Part shown: piece by piece, positions 47,031 to 59,613 of the stretch | How the letters are laid out: the number at the start of each line of letters is the position of its first letter | How positions within the stretch are numbered: position 1 is the first letter of the stretch | Assembly (NCBI GenBank): GCA_019454045.1 | Contig: SKCR01018433.1 | Coordinates: 1-64,000 of the forward strand | DNA from: Zanthoxylum bungeanum | Taxonomy: Eukaryota > Streptophyta > Magnoliopsida > Sapindales > Rutaceae | DNA length: 64,000 nucleotides | Reading direction: 5' to 3' | Position numbers and translations under genes: made by a program | Notes under the pieces: model-generated | Database searches by the model: none | Seen by the model: only the letters and a program-made list of their open reading frames with translations | Told to the model about the DNA's origin: nothing

Positions 47031-47042
47031 GCTCTGATACCA
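47031..47042 (-). promoter_or_regulatory. Primer-binding site of copia D
   Basis: TGGTATCAGAGC on the minus strand, three bases from the LTR; an exact copia initiator-Met tRNA primer site. Confidence 0.9.
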
Positions 47043-47045
47043 TTT

Positions 47046-49658
47046 TGTAGGGGTTTTAGGGGCAGAATCCGGTAACGCAGCGGAAGCGGCGGAAGATCGT
47101 ATCTTCCGATTTCAAAACTTTTTCTCGGATTAATTAAATAAACATATTTATTTAATTATCCAATAATCAAATTATGAAATAAAATTCAATAAATCATATT
47201 TAAGTGAATTTACCAAATTACCCTTACTTTGGTATTTTGTCCATTTTAGTCCGAAATTGATCTAATCAATTTTGAATGATTCTAAATCATTTCTAAGATG
47301 AACTTAGCATGTTCAAAACATCAAAACACCAAAAGCAACCAAAATCCCCCAATTTTTCCCCTTTGGCCGAATGCACCAATTAGGGTGCCATTTTGTGCAC
47401 TTTGTCATTTCATGCATCAAAACACATCAAGATGTAATCCAATGAACATGAAACTTTATATGCATCATATACACATCCAAATACACAACATATATGAAAA
47501 TCCCCAAATTTGGAATTGGTCATGAACCCTAATTTTTCAATTTCTTCAAATTGGACAAATTAGACCAAATTGGTTAAATCCACATTTCAATCATCTCTTC
47601 CATCCAATCAAAGTCTCAACACAATGAAACAACTCAAGATCAAATCTAGGTCATCTAAGAGTGGGTCAACAACTCTAGATTAGCAACATGGTTTCCAAAA
47701 CCATAAAAGAAATACTTATAACTACAATAGTCACAAGCTTCCTTCATCATACATGCTCAACACTTCCATCAAAACTTCCATCAACAAAAACACAAGGAAT
47801 AAAGAAAGAAATAACCTAAGAACATCATATGTTAAAGCCTAGATCCTAAGGAACATTTTCCTTTCTAATAGCAAGTTGGAAAAACTCACTAAAATCCAAG
47901 CTTTCTTTGATTTCTTCTTTCTTTCTCAAGCTTCCTTTGCTTCCATTAATGGAGTTTTTCTTTAAAGTGTATTAGGTTATACAATGAAATGAAATGAAAA
48001 ACAATATATACTTGTTTCCAACTTGCCTTGGCCGAAATTCACAAAGGCAAATACAAGTCTTTAATTTCATTTTCATTTCACTTTACATTTAATCAACTTG
48101 ATAAAATATCTTAAAACACTTTATAAGATATTTATTTAAGTCAACAAATGCAACTAGAAAAATATAACTCTTATATTTAAGTGTTATGGCCGAAATTAAA
48201 GAAATAAAGGAAAAAGATATTTTATTTTTCAAACAATTTTGAACAAATATCTTAAGAAGTCAAAATCAATTTGACAACCTTTTCCTTTAATGTATAAGTC
48301 AACATTGCACTTATAATCATTTCCTAACTTTATCATTTGGTGATATATTTATATTTTAATTATATTAATCATTTAACAATTAAATAATTAAATAATTAAT
48401 TAAATACAAATATATCAAATATATGTATTATATTTACTTTAAATATCTCAAATACATATATTGATGATATATGTCAAATACCTTTATTTGACTATTTATT
48501 AATGTGTATTTAATAATATCATATATTAAATACAAATACACATTAATTAGGAAATGACGGTTCGGCCCGTTCGCATGTATTTTTCGTTTAACGATTAAAC
48601 GATTTATAAATAATCATCATTATTCATAAATGTTGCTCTAGTGCTCTACGAGTATGTTTCATTATTGAGACTCTCTAGATTCAGGTATATCCGTCACGAA
48701 ATCCAATTTCATGTCCATAATCTATCCACCCGTAGATTATGACGATCACGGATAAACTAGCTGAATCATACAGGTCGAGGTCATTGCATACGTATAATCC
48801 CTCCGTCACAGGTATCCAGATAATCCCAGAGATATAGATGTAAACGTCAAATCTCTATAGGTATTATCTCGTCGACGTATCTATTAGCAATCTCTAAATA
48901 ACACTCGGAACTTACTTCCGATGTATACTGTGGCCACAGATTTAACAGACTGCTAATAATATATGGACTACCTATGCTCTGTACACAGAACTGACGGATC
49001 CTATCTTGACACACACAGGATATCCTGAGGATCGATCCACACCCAACGAACAGGCGGAGGTCTGATCTAAATAGATCGGTGACGTGACTGCCATCTAAGT
49101 GTGGAGGATGTCTCATACATCCACAGTGGTGTCTCAAGTCGAAGGACCACTATGCTACTCAACCCGAGAAGATTCTTATTGACGTTGGCGTACCATCCAT
49201 TAAGAATCTTCGGTGAGCCGTTCAGTGTTTATCCACTATAAACACCTACACGTCTATACGAGTCTCCATAGACTCATGGTTCATTGGGATAAACCATCGG
49301 ACCAAGTCTCGATATACGACATGTACTGGTCTCAACGGATTTGACTAACCGACCCGTGTTAGCAAATCTTGACCAGGAACTATTTGATAATATACATATA
49401 GCAGTGACACTTCCCAATGTCAATTACAAACTAACTTTGTAACTGTGTACTGCATTATATATTATCGGGCCTTTGTCTAATATATACATATCACTAAACC
49501 ACATTTAGTTTCAATCTAATCGTAATCAGATCGAATACGTATATAAGAACAAGAGGTGCAACCATAAATAAGTAATATTATGGAATAAGGGGATGTTCGT
49601 ATTCATGAATCAGACATAAATACGGTCCGGATTGGCGCTCTGAGCACCAACCCCAACA
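47046..49658 (-). repeat. Copia D LTR, 5' copy in element sense
   Basis: 2,613 bp, TGTAGGGGTTTTAGGGG... to ...CCAACCCCAACA on plus. Near-identical partner of 40250-42854. Confidence 0.92.
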
Positions 49659-51548
49659 CTTACCGGATGTGGCATCCGCGTCGGTTTATGGTTTCTTTTG
49701 AAACACAAATCAGCAACCTTCCAAAGTTTCGACCACGACAATAGACAAACAGATCGGCTAAAGTATTTAAACCGTCACGGTAAGACCGTAACGTAATGGA
49801 AAAATACTTAAGCAATAAGTTTCTCGTATACTGAAAGAGTTATAGTATTCTTTCAAAGAGAAACTCCTCCCGGAACACGTCAGTTTGACAGTGTGTTCGA
49901 ACAGGATTAACCGAATTTTTTGTTAGACATGATAAGGTTAATAATGAAGTCGCTCTAAGCTACCATTTCCTCAACGGATAAGCTTTAAAAGTGCAAGAAC
50001 TTATTTTGAATAAGTTTCCATAACATCTGTTTGACATATATCATATTGACTATGAACGGGAAAAGAAACGGGTTTCTCATTCCTGTAAATTTGGGTATGC
50101 TAGGCATACGTTTGGATGATACCAAACAAGAACCCAAATTGGATAAGTGCCCAATATAGGTTATCCTAGGGATACCATAAGTATTGTACTATTAACCTCA
50201 CAAGAGAACAATTAGATTGTTGCTCACCATGCGTTTTCCTAAGAAGGATACCGATATGCAGTGGTAAGTGGGAGGATAGTAAAACTCGATGAAAAATCAG
50301 AGTAATACTGTCCAAGGCACCGATCTTAATGGAACATAAATAGTTCATCAAGGATGAAATTATACCATTAATCTTCGAATACACAAGAACCGCGTACGTA
50401 GGTCGGAGAGAGTCAGAAAACAACCTGGGGTATGGTTTTCTGATCTCACCTCATAAAAATGTCAATCTTTTGAGGAATACCATCTGACTACGTATGAGGA
50501 AGTGATACAAGGTATCGACTCCCTATTATGGCAAAGTGCCATAAAGTCCGAAGTGGATTCCATGTATACCAACTATATTTAGACACTAGTTGATGTATCG
50601 CAAGACATTGTGCCTATTGGTACTATATAAGTCTTCAAGGAAGACATACATGGATGGCAACATACCAACGTATAAAGCTAGGCTTTTAGCGAAAAGGTAT
50701 CGTTATCAACATTGTTGTCGATTACGATTCAACCTTTTACCTGTTGCCACGATAAATCCGTTTGGATAATGCTTGCTAATGTTGCATTTCATTCATGAAA
50801 TGTGGCAACTGAATGCCAAAACCGATTCCTAACGGAAACCTTTCGGAGGATGTTTACAACATCTTGACGGTTTTGTCGAACCATAACAAGCAAACTAGGT
50901 TTGCAGGTTATTCGATCCATGATGGATTGAAGAAGCATTAAGTTCTTGGAATTATCGTTTTGATGTAATCATAATGATGTATGATTTAATTCAAAACGAA
51001 AATAATTCTTATGTATATAAGAAGGTTAGTGGGAGCGCACTGACAGTGAATGTCCTGAGTAATGATGATATATCATTTCTTGGAAATGATATTCCCATAA
51101 TATAATCGGTGAAAGCTGGCTTTCATGATAACGACTATAAGTCGTAACAACGGTACTACGAAAGTTTGAATAACGATACAGTGAGCTGGAAATCTTCCAA
51201 GCAAGATATTGTTACCGAATAAACAACAAAAGCGGGTTATTGCTGTAGCTGAGGCAGCAATAGAAGCCATTTGGGTCGATAATAAATCTAATTAGATTAG
51301 ATATAGTTCTATTAGCAGCTGAGCTAGGCTTCAGCATACGCTAAATAATCAATGGTCTCATCAACGATCCAGATACATACTTAGATATTCATCTGATTCG
51401 TTCAGATCATACATCGTGGCGATGTGATGATCGAATAAATCGTATCAGATGATAATCATGCAAATCCGCTGACGAAAGGTTTTCTCAGTAGTTTGAGCCA
51501 ACCATACATAGTTCGGGTGTCAAGCACTCGAGTGACTGTCTATAGGCC
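49659..51548 (+). pseudogene. Copia C integrase, reverse transcriptase and RNase H, decayed
   Basis: Continues the integrase interrupted at 40249. The stretch reading RETPPGTRQFDSVFEQ at about 49855-49905 corresponds to the PPGTPQxNGVSERR region of copia integrase. Reverse transcriptase is clear at about 50925-51100: ALSSWNYRFDVIIMMYDLIQ, NENNSYVYKKVSGSAL and DDISFLGNDI. The RNase H remains (SWKSSKQDIV near 51188, DNHANPLTKGFLSS at about 51451-51492) close the gene just before the polypurine tract. Many stops and frame shifts. Confidence 0.85.
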
Positions 51549-51559
51549 AAGTGGGAGAT
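51549..51559 (+). promoter_or_regulatory. Polypurine tract of copia C
   Basis: AAGTGGGAGAT immediately before the TGTTGG of the 3' LTR; the primer for plus-strand DNA synthesis. Confidence 0.88.
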
Positions 51560-53641
51560 TGTTGGACAATTATGACCCATAGCGTCACTATTTGTACAAA
51601 TCATGGTGTTGTTGTACAAATTAACTATGTGACAAAGGAGATTGCACTCTTATCATTTGTGATTAGATCACCTAGATATATAAATGATAGGAGGTCCCTA
51701 TGATTTGTTCCTAGACGGAGAATGATATGAGACAGTATCAGTCCACGAAGGATAAATCATTAAATATCCCTAGTCAGAGTATTATCGAGACCGGACATCG
51801 ATAAATACGTAAAAGACTAGTATTACACTTGTGCTCATTTGTGAGGGCACAATAACATAGTTCTCATATATTTGGGTATAGGATACTCATGCAAGTGTAA
51901 TAGGAGGTTGTGTTTTACCGATGGTACGGGAAACAGCTTCGCTCTGGATAGACCCTATCGAAATTCCATTCGTAGTATGACTATGTGTCTATAGAAGTCC
52001 GAAATCAGGGTAGGTGTATTTGGTCTTAACCTGAGACTTACACCGCTAATACTTGCGACAATCAATATACTTTGGTTGCGGTCGTCCAGGACTTTAACAA
52101 GTTATGTGTACGCCAATGCTGGGTATATTGAGAATTGTAGTGTATTGGGTGTGATATCGAGATGGAAATATCACTCCAGTCATAGTGGAGATGATGGTCA
52201 CATAGGATACAGAACTCGTTCTCTTAAATGCTCGAGCTATCGGGATATTATGACTAAGTCATGTTTATCCGATTATAAAGTCTAGTTACCAGAGATCCTA
52301 CATGTGCTTCATACGGGCAGACACAATTCCAGCCCCAGGCCTAGGACGTGACATCAAGATATTGGATCGACATACACAATACTACGTATACTACGCCTGA
52401 TATAGATCACATATTCCTATAAGGATATTTCTAGAGAATTGGGTAGGCATGGCGCTTTGCTAGAAGCCAACCTTGTCTTGTAAATTGGTACAAACGTATT
52501 ACTAGATACTTACGTGTACTGCCAACATATCCGGGGATCTCATGGGTCGCTTCCCGAAGATTCACCGATGATGTATGACTCGCACTTTAATTAATCTGGG
52601 ATTAATTTGATGAGAGAGAAAATTAATCTGGGATTAATTACGGAGTTATTTTATCTGGGATAAAATATTAATTAAAGAGAGAGAACGATTAATTTGGAAT
52701 TAATCGATAAAATAATATATTTGATATATTATACGAAATTGGATTTCGACGCGGAATTAAAATTAAATTTTAATTCGGTGAACGAGTTAATTTAGAATTA
52801 ATTCGTTAGCGACGTGAATAGTGATTTCGCTAGGCGTAATCGTTTAATTGCGTCGCAACGAAAAATTCATTAATTCAGAATTAGCGAACCCGAGCCCGAG
52901 TGTGTTTGCGAGCGCATTCGCATTTCGAATTCGAATGCGGCATGCAAGTCACATCAAGCGTCAAATCGCTAGTCACATCAAGCGTCAAATCACATGTCAT
53001 TTTGAGTGATGTGACAATTTGATTGATTGATTGAGTGATTGATGTGGTAGTTGAAAAGCATTAATGGTTTTTGCTTTTTGACTTTTTGGTAAATGGAAAA
53101 TGGTTTTGTGTATTTGTTTTTGTTTTTGTTTTTGTTTTTGGAAAATAAAAATAAATATATATATAAAACATTTTCTTTTCTTTCTCTCTCTCACCCACAC
53201 GTTTTTTCCCTCCTCTTTTTCCTTCTCTCTCACACAACTTTGAGCCATTTTCTCTCCTTCTTTCTTTTCTGGTTTTCTGCCGAAAAGCAGTGAGAAGAAG
53301 ATGAGTATTTTGTTGCAAAATACAAAATGCTAGCACACACTTGAGTCATCCTAAGGTGATAGGGCAGCATTTTCGTGAGCATGGAATCGTTTTTGAAGGT
53401 TGAAGCTTGGAGCTTCAATGGAGTCTTCCATGGCCGAATCTTGGAGGAGCTAAATGAGCCACAACCGAGCAGTCCACTGCCAAGGGGAGCTACTGCCGTG
53501 ACCTTTGAGGGAGCTTGAAAGCTTGTGTTCTTCGCGTCGCAAGATCCGTTCATTGTGAGTATGTTTCCGCCATTCTCCTTTATTGTATTCACTTGTTTCA
53601 TGCTTGTTTGATGTTTCTTGGGACCTAATTAGAAACCAACA
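51560..53641 (+). repeat. Copia C 3' LTR
   Basis: 2,082 bp, highly similar to 34364-36467. The hairpin array is preserved at 52590-52938; here the third hairpin is perfect (ATTTTATC-TGG-GATAAAAT) and the first has loop TGG instead of TAG. Confidence 0.92.
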
Positions 53642-56329
53642 GTCTTTTAGGCTTTTCTTCCCTCAAGTAGAGAACCTTTAGACCAACATAATAAGCCCAT
53701 GCGCGTTACATTACAATGGATACAGATAAATAAGACAATGATATGGTACTTCGTATGTGCGATTAAACATATCTCACATTCAATCAAACATACTTCATCC
53801 GGCACGGCAAAACGTCATGGTAAAGGTAGTCTTTTGGCATTTCCCTCGAATGAAGGACCTTTAACCTACCTTAGTTAGCCCATGCGCATTAGATTACAAT
53901 GCATACAAATAAATGAGACAATGATATGGGACTTCATATGTCCGATTAAACATATCTCACATTCAATCAAACATACTTCGTCCGGCGCGACAAAACATCA
54001 TTGCAAAGGTAGCTCTTAGGCTTTTCATCCCTCAAAACGGAGGACCTTTAATCCAACTTGATTTGCCCATGTGCATTTCATTACAATACAGAAATAAGTA
54101 ACATGCGGAAAGTAAATAACATACTAACGAATAAATCATGCTTAAAAATAAATAACATACTAACGACTAAATCATGCTCAAACATAAGGTTGGATGAAAC
54201 GAAATATGTGTGTCTCTCAAGCGGTACGTGGCATCGTATCCCGAGTGCAGACCATACTACCGTCCATTCAGATTCGGCTACGAAATTTACATCCGGGTTT
54301 CCATCCGATATACCGCAAGAGAGAACACTTATTCCATTCATCCGAAAGTCATATCATACACCAATCCACAATACTTATGCGAAATAAAGTAAGAAAATAA
54401 GAAAAAATAAAGGAGAATAAATAAAAAAAGTGCCCTTAGGTCTAACCTCTTAAGTCGTCTCTTAGAAGTGCGTTTCACGGTCTTCGGAATGGTTGATGCT
54501 CCGCAACTCCTACGGTTCACTGATTTTCTATTTTCCTTCGTTGCGTCGCTGTTTCGGGCTACTGTTTACTCTGTTTTTACAGTATTTTCTGGTCGTTGGG
54601 TTTAGTTACTGTTTACAATCTTCGGGGATTGTTTTATGCAGTTTTTAGGACTGTTTTTGTTGCAGTTTTTGATGTTCTGGTTGTGGAGTTTTTTGGGACT
54701 GTTTTGCGGTATTTTAGGGGTGCAGTTTTCAGGTTTTTAGGGTGCAGTTTAGGTGCAGTCCAGGATAGTTTTCGGTGGTAAAAAAGGGTGCTGGTCATGG
54801 GGTTGATTTGGCGTGAAGGGCTGTGTATGAAGGAGTATTTATGTGTGAAGTTGCTGGTCAGTGAGTGTTTATGCGTGAAGGGGCTGGTTGAAGGCTATGT
54901 TCGTGGGGGCGTGAATGGTGCTTGTTGAAGAGGCTGCTTATAGGCATGAATGGTGCTTGTTGAATGGACTGTTTGTAGGCGTTAATGGTGCTTGTTGATG
55001 GATTTTTATTGGCGTGTGAGTTGGCTGTTGTCATGGCTCTTGTGCGTGAATTTAAGGGGGGAGCTGTGAGGGTTAATAGAGGAAGGCTAATGGCGTGAAT
55101 GAAGGCTAATGGAGGAAGGCTAATGGCGTGAATGGAGGGCTAATGGAGGAAGGCTAATGGCATGAATCGGTGAGGGCTGTATTGAGGGTAGTGAATGTGG
55201 CTGTCTTGAAGGGAACTGAACGTGGCTATCTTGAATGGGCTGACCGTGAGGGGGCTGTTGAAGGGTGTTTATGCGTTGAAGGTAGGGGCTGTTGAAGGGT
55301 GTTTATGCGTTGAAGAATAAGGCGTGGAGAGTGAGGGCAGTTCGGTGAAGGTTTGTGCGGGAGAGGAAGAGGGTTTTAGGCGTGAATGGACTAGGTTATT
55401 TGCTTTGTGTTTTCGTGAGAATGAGCCAGGGCTTCTAAGGTTGGTTTAAGCTTCTTTTTATAGGCAAATGTTGGGGTTTACCTTGTATAGGTAGGGAAAG
55501 AATATTGTAATTATGAGGGGAATATTTAATTTGTGTATCATAAGGAAATGATATCTTTAATTAGGGAGGTAATTTGTTTAGTTAGGAAGATGATTATTGG
55601 GATTTGATTTGATTTCATTTAGATTAGGCATGTGATTTAATTTAATTAGGAATGTGATTTATGTGATTTGGTTTGATTTATTTAATTAGGAATGAGATTT
55701 GTTTTGATTTAATTGGATTTGATTTAATTTAAATTGATTTAATTTAATTTTTGACATGTGTTTTAAATATTTTAATTATTATTGGATGTGATTTAAAGGG
55801 CTTGGGCTAGGTGGGCGTGTGGCTTTGGTTTTGGGTTAGGGATGTGTTTTAAAACAGAGGTCCAACAAGCAAACCCGAAGCTAAACAAGCGAATTAAATC
55901 CAATAAGATGTCAATTCCTGACTATTCCCTTCCGACGTCTGTTTCCCGCGACTTCCACAATTTAAAGAGGTAGTGTCTCCATGTGAGACTCATCATCGGG
56001 ACTTACATGTAAAAATGCAGTGCCTATAGGTATATTCCTATCCTGTAAGGAAATCTATTAAAGGGTTATCTATCCTCAAGGAAGATCGTGGGCTATTGAG
56101 TCTAAGGCTTAAACCTAAAATCCTCTTTCCGAGTTCATTTTAAGTTTACCAGATCAATCTTACTAATGGCCAGTTAACAAGAAGCATTAATACTAAGGCT
56201 CAATAAATAAACCTTTATATTACCCAAATTATAAAATAACCCATTATAAACCAGTGATATTGAAATTCATCACATCCCCAGATAACGGGTTTAGTTACTA
56301 CACATAACTAAGACTAGTAAAAGCTTAAA

Positions 56330-56672
56330 TAAAGTAAATGACATAAAGTAAATGCTGGAAAGTAAATGCTGAAAATTAAATAAAGTAAATGCTGGAAAGT
56401 AAATGCTGGAAATTAAAAAGGGAAAAGTACAATAAAAGAAAATGCTGGGATTAGAGGATCCACTTTTATTACTTCTATTTAGATATCTCCCTTATTATAA
56501 TATATTACCTTTGCGTGATATTACCAACCGACCATATAGGCGGTATCCTGATTAAGCCAAATTTATAATTAATTCCAACCGACCATAAAGGCGGTATCTA
56601 CTTTAGTCAGGTTAAAACCAATTTTATTAAGTCCAACCGACCATAAATGTGGTATCCTCATTAAGTCAGGTT
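56330..56672. repeat. Short tandem repeats inside solo LTR E
   Basis: Copies of AAAGTAAATGCTGGAAA (about 56330-56450), then three units of 51-57 bp sharing CCAACCGACCATAAAGGCGG (56524, 56575, 56632). Confidence 0.8.
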
Positions 56673-57584
56673 TTAAATAGTTTATATATTATAATTAAGG
56701 GAGATTAATCTAAATATTAGTAATAAAAGCTTTACCTTTCACCCCAGCAGGGGGGAGTTACCTCCTCATTACTGAAAATTAAGAACTGAAAAGTAAAGAA
56801 AGGAAAGTACTATTGCGTAAAAGTAAATAAAATTAAATCCAAAAAGTAAAGACTGAAAAATAAATAAAAGAAAGTGCTAATGCGAAAATTAAATACTGAA
56901 AGCTGTAAATAAACAAACAAGATACAATCTTCTTAGTATTCATAAGGAATTCCTTAGAAGAAAGTATGAATTACAAATGAAATTTCGGCCTCTATTTATA
57001 GAAAAATTTTGGCTTCACGCGTTGCGATGCGCGTAACCTTGCGCGTCGTGACGCATGGTTGATGGTGGACGCGTGGCACGGAACTTCCGAAGATGAGGAC
57101 ACGTGGCGGGGTCAGCATCGGTAGCTCAATAATTGTGTCGGCGTCGTGATATGGAAAGTTATTGCATGTCGCGACGCTGACATCAGCATTGACATGTGTT
57201 GATGATGATTGTCGGCAATATGTGATGGTGACACGTGTCTGGCGTACGTTAGCAGATATTGACACGTGGCAGGTGCACGTTAGCAAGTGCGTATTTTAGC
57301 AAAACTTCTCTGATTGGTCCACGTGTCCGGCGCATGTTAGCAGTCTCCGGCGCACTTTAGCAAACATCGCATTTTAGCACGGTGCATTTTAGCAGGAAAT
57401 TTACATTTTTACCCTTTTTGTCTGTTTTCCACTGTTTTGGCCCCGAATTACCTCCAGAGAGTCCTGTTATTTTATTTATCTACAAAATAGCACAAAACAC
57501 ATCAAAATATTCACAAAACTCAAGAAACTATACAAAATATTAAGTCAAATGAGTGTGAAATAGTGATCTATTTACCACTCATCA

Positions 57585-58833
57585 CAAATACACCTATTAT
57601 TACATATATGTAATTACCAAAATATCCTCCAATGGTATAGATATTTATGAAATTATAACAAAGCCCTTGTGTGATTTTGGATTAATCCAATTAATCCAAT
57701 TGGGTCAAAGTAAATAATTAAGTGTAATGTTATCCAATAATACTTAATTATTTTAGTTGATAGTTATAATATCAAATATTATTTATTATAAAAAATTATA
57801 GACTATCCAAATGCTCAACGAGTACACTTCATATTGTGGAACTCTCTAAGTTCAGATATGTTCATCATATAATCTTAGCTTATATGTACATAATTCGGCC
57901 ACCTCTGAATTCGCAAAGAACATGAACGACCTTTCTGAATTATACAAGTCAAGGTCAACACATATATTTAATAATCCCTCTGTCATAGGCTATCCGAGTT
58001 GTGCTTAGGAAACATAGATTACACCGTCAAGTTTCTGAGGTGCACATCTCATATTGATATGTCCACGATTCTTTACTACTAATAAGAACACCATTTCTGA
58101 TATATGAGATCCACCCTAGGTGATCGGCTTTGGCCAAACTCTTAGAAATCATGACTTACTTATATGGATACCTAAACCCCTTATGGTACATATACGGGCC
58201 GACGAATCCTATCTTGATAGGCATTTGATTAAAGAGTGCATCGGTTCACACCCAACGGACATCTAGTAGTTAGAGCATGAAAGGTCTCTGAAATATTTGA
58301 CATCAAAGTATAGAGGATCACACACAAAATCAATGCTATAATATAGTCAAATGATATCTTATGCTACTCGACTCGAGATTCCTATTGACGGTGGTGTGTA
58401 CTTCCAACTATTAGGTATCACCTATGAGTCATTCAATATTCACTCCAATGAATACCCATATGTCTATAAGAGATTCCATTGCTTATGGTACATTGGGTTA
58501 ATCCATTGGAACTCCAATTCCAATATACGACATGTGCTAGTCTTTTAAGTTATATAAATTCGACTGTATTACAAAACCAACGACTAAGAATATTTACTTT
58601 AAGAATAGTTTATAATAGTAATACTATCCCAATTTTGGACCATTCAGTGTCCGATATTACTATATGATTATTCTAAGGTCGATGTCATTCTCAGCATATT
58701 GATATATGAATCTAATATGTTATATGACATTACTATTAGTAAAGGTTGAAATGAAAATGTAGTTATTTTATTAATAAATAATAAAATATACAATACATTA
58801 TTCGGATTGGCGCTCTAAGCACCAATTCCAAAA
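57585..58833 (-). repeat. A2 3' LTR, proximal part
   Basis: Resumes after insertion E with CAAATACACC and runs to CCAATTCCAAAA, where the other copies end CCAACA. Followed by the copia polypurine tract on minus (about 58834-58846). It aligns with 5927-7062 and 60880-62065. Confidence 0.88.
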
Positions 58834-58853
58834 AACTCCCCATTGTTTAGTGT

Positions 58854-59613
58854 CAATCCGGATGATATCGAAGTCCCATCTCCTCCATATGTTTGTTGAA
58901 TAACTTTGGAGGTAAGAATTTAGTAAGCCAGTCTGCTATATTGTCTTTTCCTTGAACCTTCATGATCACTATGTCTTTTCGTTCAATGATCTCTCTAATC
59001 ACACGATATTTCCTTTCCAAGTGTTTAGACTCGGAATGCGCTCTCGGCTCCCTAGCCTGTGCAATGGCTCTATTATTATCACAGTAGAGTGTGATTGAAT
59101 CCATAATACTTGGCATAATGCCAAATTCTGTGATAAAATTTCTAATCCAAACAGCTTCTTTAGCAGCTTCCGAAGCCGCTATAAATTCTACCTCATTGGT
59201 GGAATCAGCTGTTGAGTCTTGCTTTGAACATCACCAACTAACCGCACCACCATTAAGGGTAAATATATATCCGGATATAGACTTTCTCTCATCTGGATAT
59301 CCCTAGAAGTCGGAGTCTGTATAACTATTAACTCGTAGCTCATCTTCTCGATATATGAGAAATTTATCCTTAGTACCCTTAAGATATTTCAGGATATATT
59401 TCACGGTTGTCCAATGATCATTATCCGGAATTAGATTGATATCGACTAATCACATTGAGGCCGAAACTGATGTGAGGTCTTGTACATAGCATAACATACA
59501 TAATACTTCCAATACAAGAAGCATATGAAAAGTTTGACATTCTAACTCTTTCTCCCTCAGTCTGAGGTGTCATTTTCTTCGAAAGATGTATGCCGTATCA
59601 GAAATATACATTT
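58854..59613 (-). pseudogene. Copia A2 RNase H and 3' part of reverse transcriptase
   Basis: The terminal 87 codons are open (59116-58853): MPSIMDSITLYCDNNRAIAQ, then ESKHLERKYRVIREII, DNIADWLTK and RYHPD, the standard end of copia RNase H. Upstream (59290-59117) AVSW, SKQDSTADSTNE and AASEAAKEAVWIRNF are recognisable with stops and frame changes. Further up, SYASCIGSIMYVMLCTRPHI marks the end of reverse transcriptase. The gene is cut at 59613 by the solo LTR. Confidence 0.9.

Larger units (their letters stand above)
40250..49658 (-). mobile_element. Copia retrotransposon D inside the integrase of C
   Basis: LTRs at 40250-42854 and 47046-49658 are almost identical along 2.6 kb. On minus the element starts TGTTGGGGTTGGTGC and ends CCCCTACA (CCCCTTCA at the outer end). 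The primer site TGGTATCAGAGC is the complement of 47031-47042 and the polypurine tract AAGTGGGAGAAAT the complement of 42855-42867. The target duplication is CTTTA on the left and CTTAC, best read as CTTTAC less one T, on the right; integrase coding of C resumes in frame with ACC beyond it. Confidence 0.92.
34364..53641 (+). mobile_element. Copia retrotransposon C, decayed, hosting element D
   Basis: Plus-strand element inserted in the B LTR with duplications GCCTT (34359-34363) and GTCTT (53642-53646). The 5' LTR is 34364-36467, primer site TGGTATCTTAAG at 36469-36480 (like initiator-Met TGGTATCAGAGC), the 3' LTR 51560-53641 and the polypurine tract AAGTGGGAGAT at 51549-51559. The internal region carries remains of gag, protease, integrase, reverse transcriptase and RNase H in copia order. 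Its integrase is split by element D. Confidence 0.9.
25989..56028 (-). mobile_element. Tat-type gypsy, non-autonomous element 'B' with nested C and D
   Basis: Two LTRs of about 3.7 kb (25989-29737 and 33120-56028, the latter split by element C) flank a 3.4-kb internal region. The element is bracketed by GGTAT (25984-25988 and 56029-56033). On the minus strand the internal region starts with TGGCGACTCCACTAGGGA (complement of 33099-33116), matching a plant tRNA-Arg primer site as used by Tat/Ogre elements. It ends with the polypurine tract AAAGTGGGGGCGAC (complement of 29738-29751) against the 3' LTR. There is no gag or pol; the internal region is largely tandem repeats. It therefore depends on an autonomous relative. 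Confidence 0.85.
33120..56028 (-). repeat. Element B LTR, 5' copy in element sense, split by copia C
   Basis: Segments 33120-34363 and 53642-56028, about 3.6 kb in sum. It starts TATAGACAACAG where the other copy has TGTAGACAACAG, and ends GTGCCTATA (CA to TA change). Compared with 25989-29737 it has one fewer 182-bp unit and, at about 55090-55165, an extra copy of a GAGGAAGGCTAATGGCGTGAA repeat. Confidence 0.85.
25535..57584 (-). mobile_element. Gypsy-like solo LTR 'E', itself split by element B
   Basis: The outer ends are TGAATAGCG (25535) and ACTCATCA (to 57584), flanked by CAAAT at 25530-25534 and 57585-57589, which restores the A2 LTR exactly. Removing the nested B element leaves about 2.0 kb (25535-25988 plus 56034-57584) with TG...CA ends and no internal genes, hence a solo LTR. 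Read on minus it begins TGATGAGTGG, similar in style to Tat-type gypsy LTRs; orientation and lineage are inferred. Confidence 0.75.
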
